Assembly (NCBI GenBank): GCA_031287135.1 | Contig: JAITTK010000115.1 | Location: 1-5,473, forward strand | Direction: 5' to 3' | Length of the DNA stretch: 5,473 nucleotides | DNA from: Candidatus Methanoplasma reticulitermitis | GTDB lineage: Archaea; Thermoplasmatota; Thermoplasmata; Methanomassiliicoccales; Methanomethylophilaceae | In this document: piece by piece, positions 5,467 through 5,473 of the stretch | How the letters are laid out: each line of letters starts with the position of its first letter | Numbering within the stretch: position 1 is the first letter of the stretch | Translations under genes and position numbers: made by a program | Notes under the pieces: model-generated | Told to the model about the DNA's origin: nothing | Database searches by the model: none | What the model saw: only the letters and a program-made list of their open reading frames with translations

Positions 5467-5473
5467 TCGGCAT

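Noticed and set aside
1..5473. CRISPR arrays, tRNA genes, insertion sequences or attachment sites
   Set aside because: No spaced direct repeats, cloverleaf-like sequence, transposase or terminal repeats were seen; coding density explains nearly all of the window.

Overview
The window is archaeal chromosome with ordinary gene density and no visible mobile or foreign DNA. The diagnosis rests on gene content: a PDCD5-family DNA-binding protein, ribosomal proteins L39e and L31e, initiation factor aIF6, an MptE-type pterin pyrophosphokinase and a DUF373 membrane protein. Gene starts support it too: several have a TATA-like box about 25 bases upstream, and one looks leaderless. The mixed base composition, frequent ATA isoleucine codons and leaderless start would suit a member of the Thermoplasmata such as Methanomassiliicoccales, but that placement is inference and the sequence alone does not prove it.

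Left part (1-1252, + strand): a compact translation operon of PDCD5-like protein (3' end only), L39e, L31e and aIF6. Gaps are zero to a few bases. Each downstream gene has a Shine-Dalgarno sequence that includes or abuts the stop codon of the gene before it, so the four are probably translationally coupled. In many other archaea this cluster continues with L18a/LX, prefoldin alpha and ftsY. Here it ends at aIF6.

Middle (1253-1894, - strand): a convergent metallo-beta-lactamase-fold hydrolase. Its stop codon directly abuts the aIF6 stop codon, with no intergenic base, forming the palindrome TGATCA. One expected metal-binding histidine in its HxHxDH motif reads as arginine. A 123-base divergent promoter region separates it from the next gene.

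Right part (2018-5379, + strand): a three-gene run. First comes a DUF373 protein with a conserved soluble N-terminal domain and six predicted membrane helices. It overlaps by 23 bases the gene for a 6-hydroxymethyl-7,8-dihydropterin pyrophosphokinase (MptE/DUF115). A 49-base gap follows, carrying a TATA box framed by a perfect 7-base inverted repeat, and then a site-2-type intramembrane metalloprotease with HELAH and NAIPAYPFDGG motifs and two PDZ-like domains. The last ~94 bases hold small inverted repeats and a T-rich, promoter-like element, probably for a gene beyond the edge.

I see no CRISPR array, tRNA, rRNA, insertion sequence or evident novel defence system. The best leads are the uncharacterised DUF373 protein and its coupling to pterin synthesis, the altered metal site of the hydrolase, and the inverted repeat around the protease promoter.
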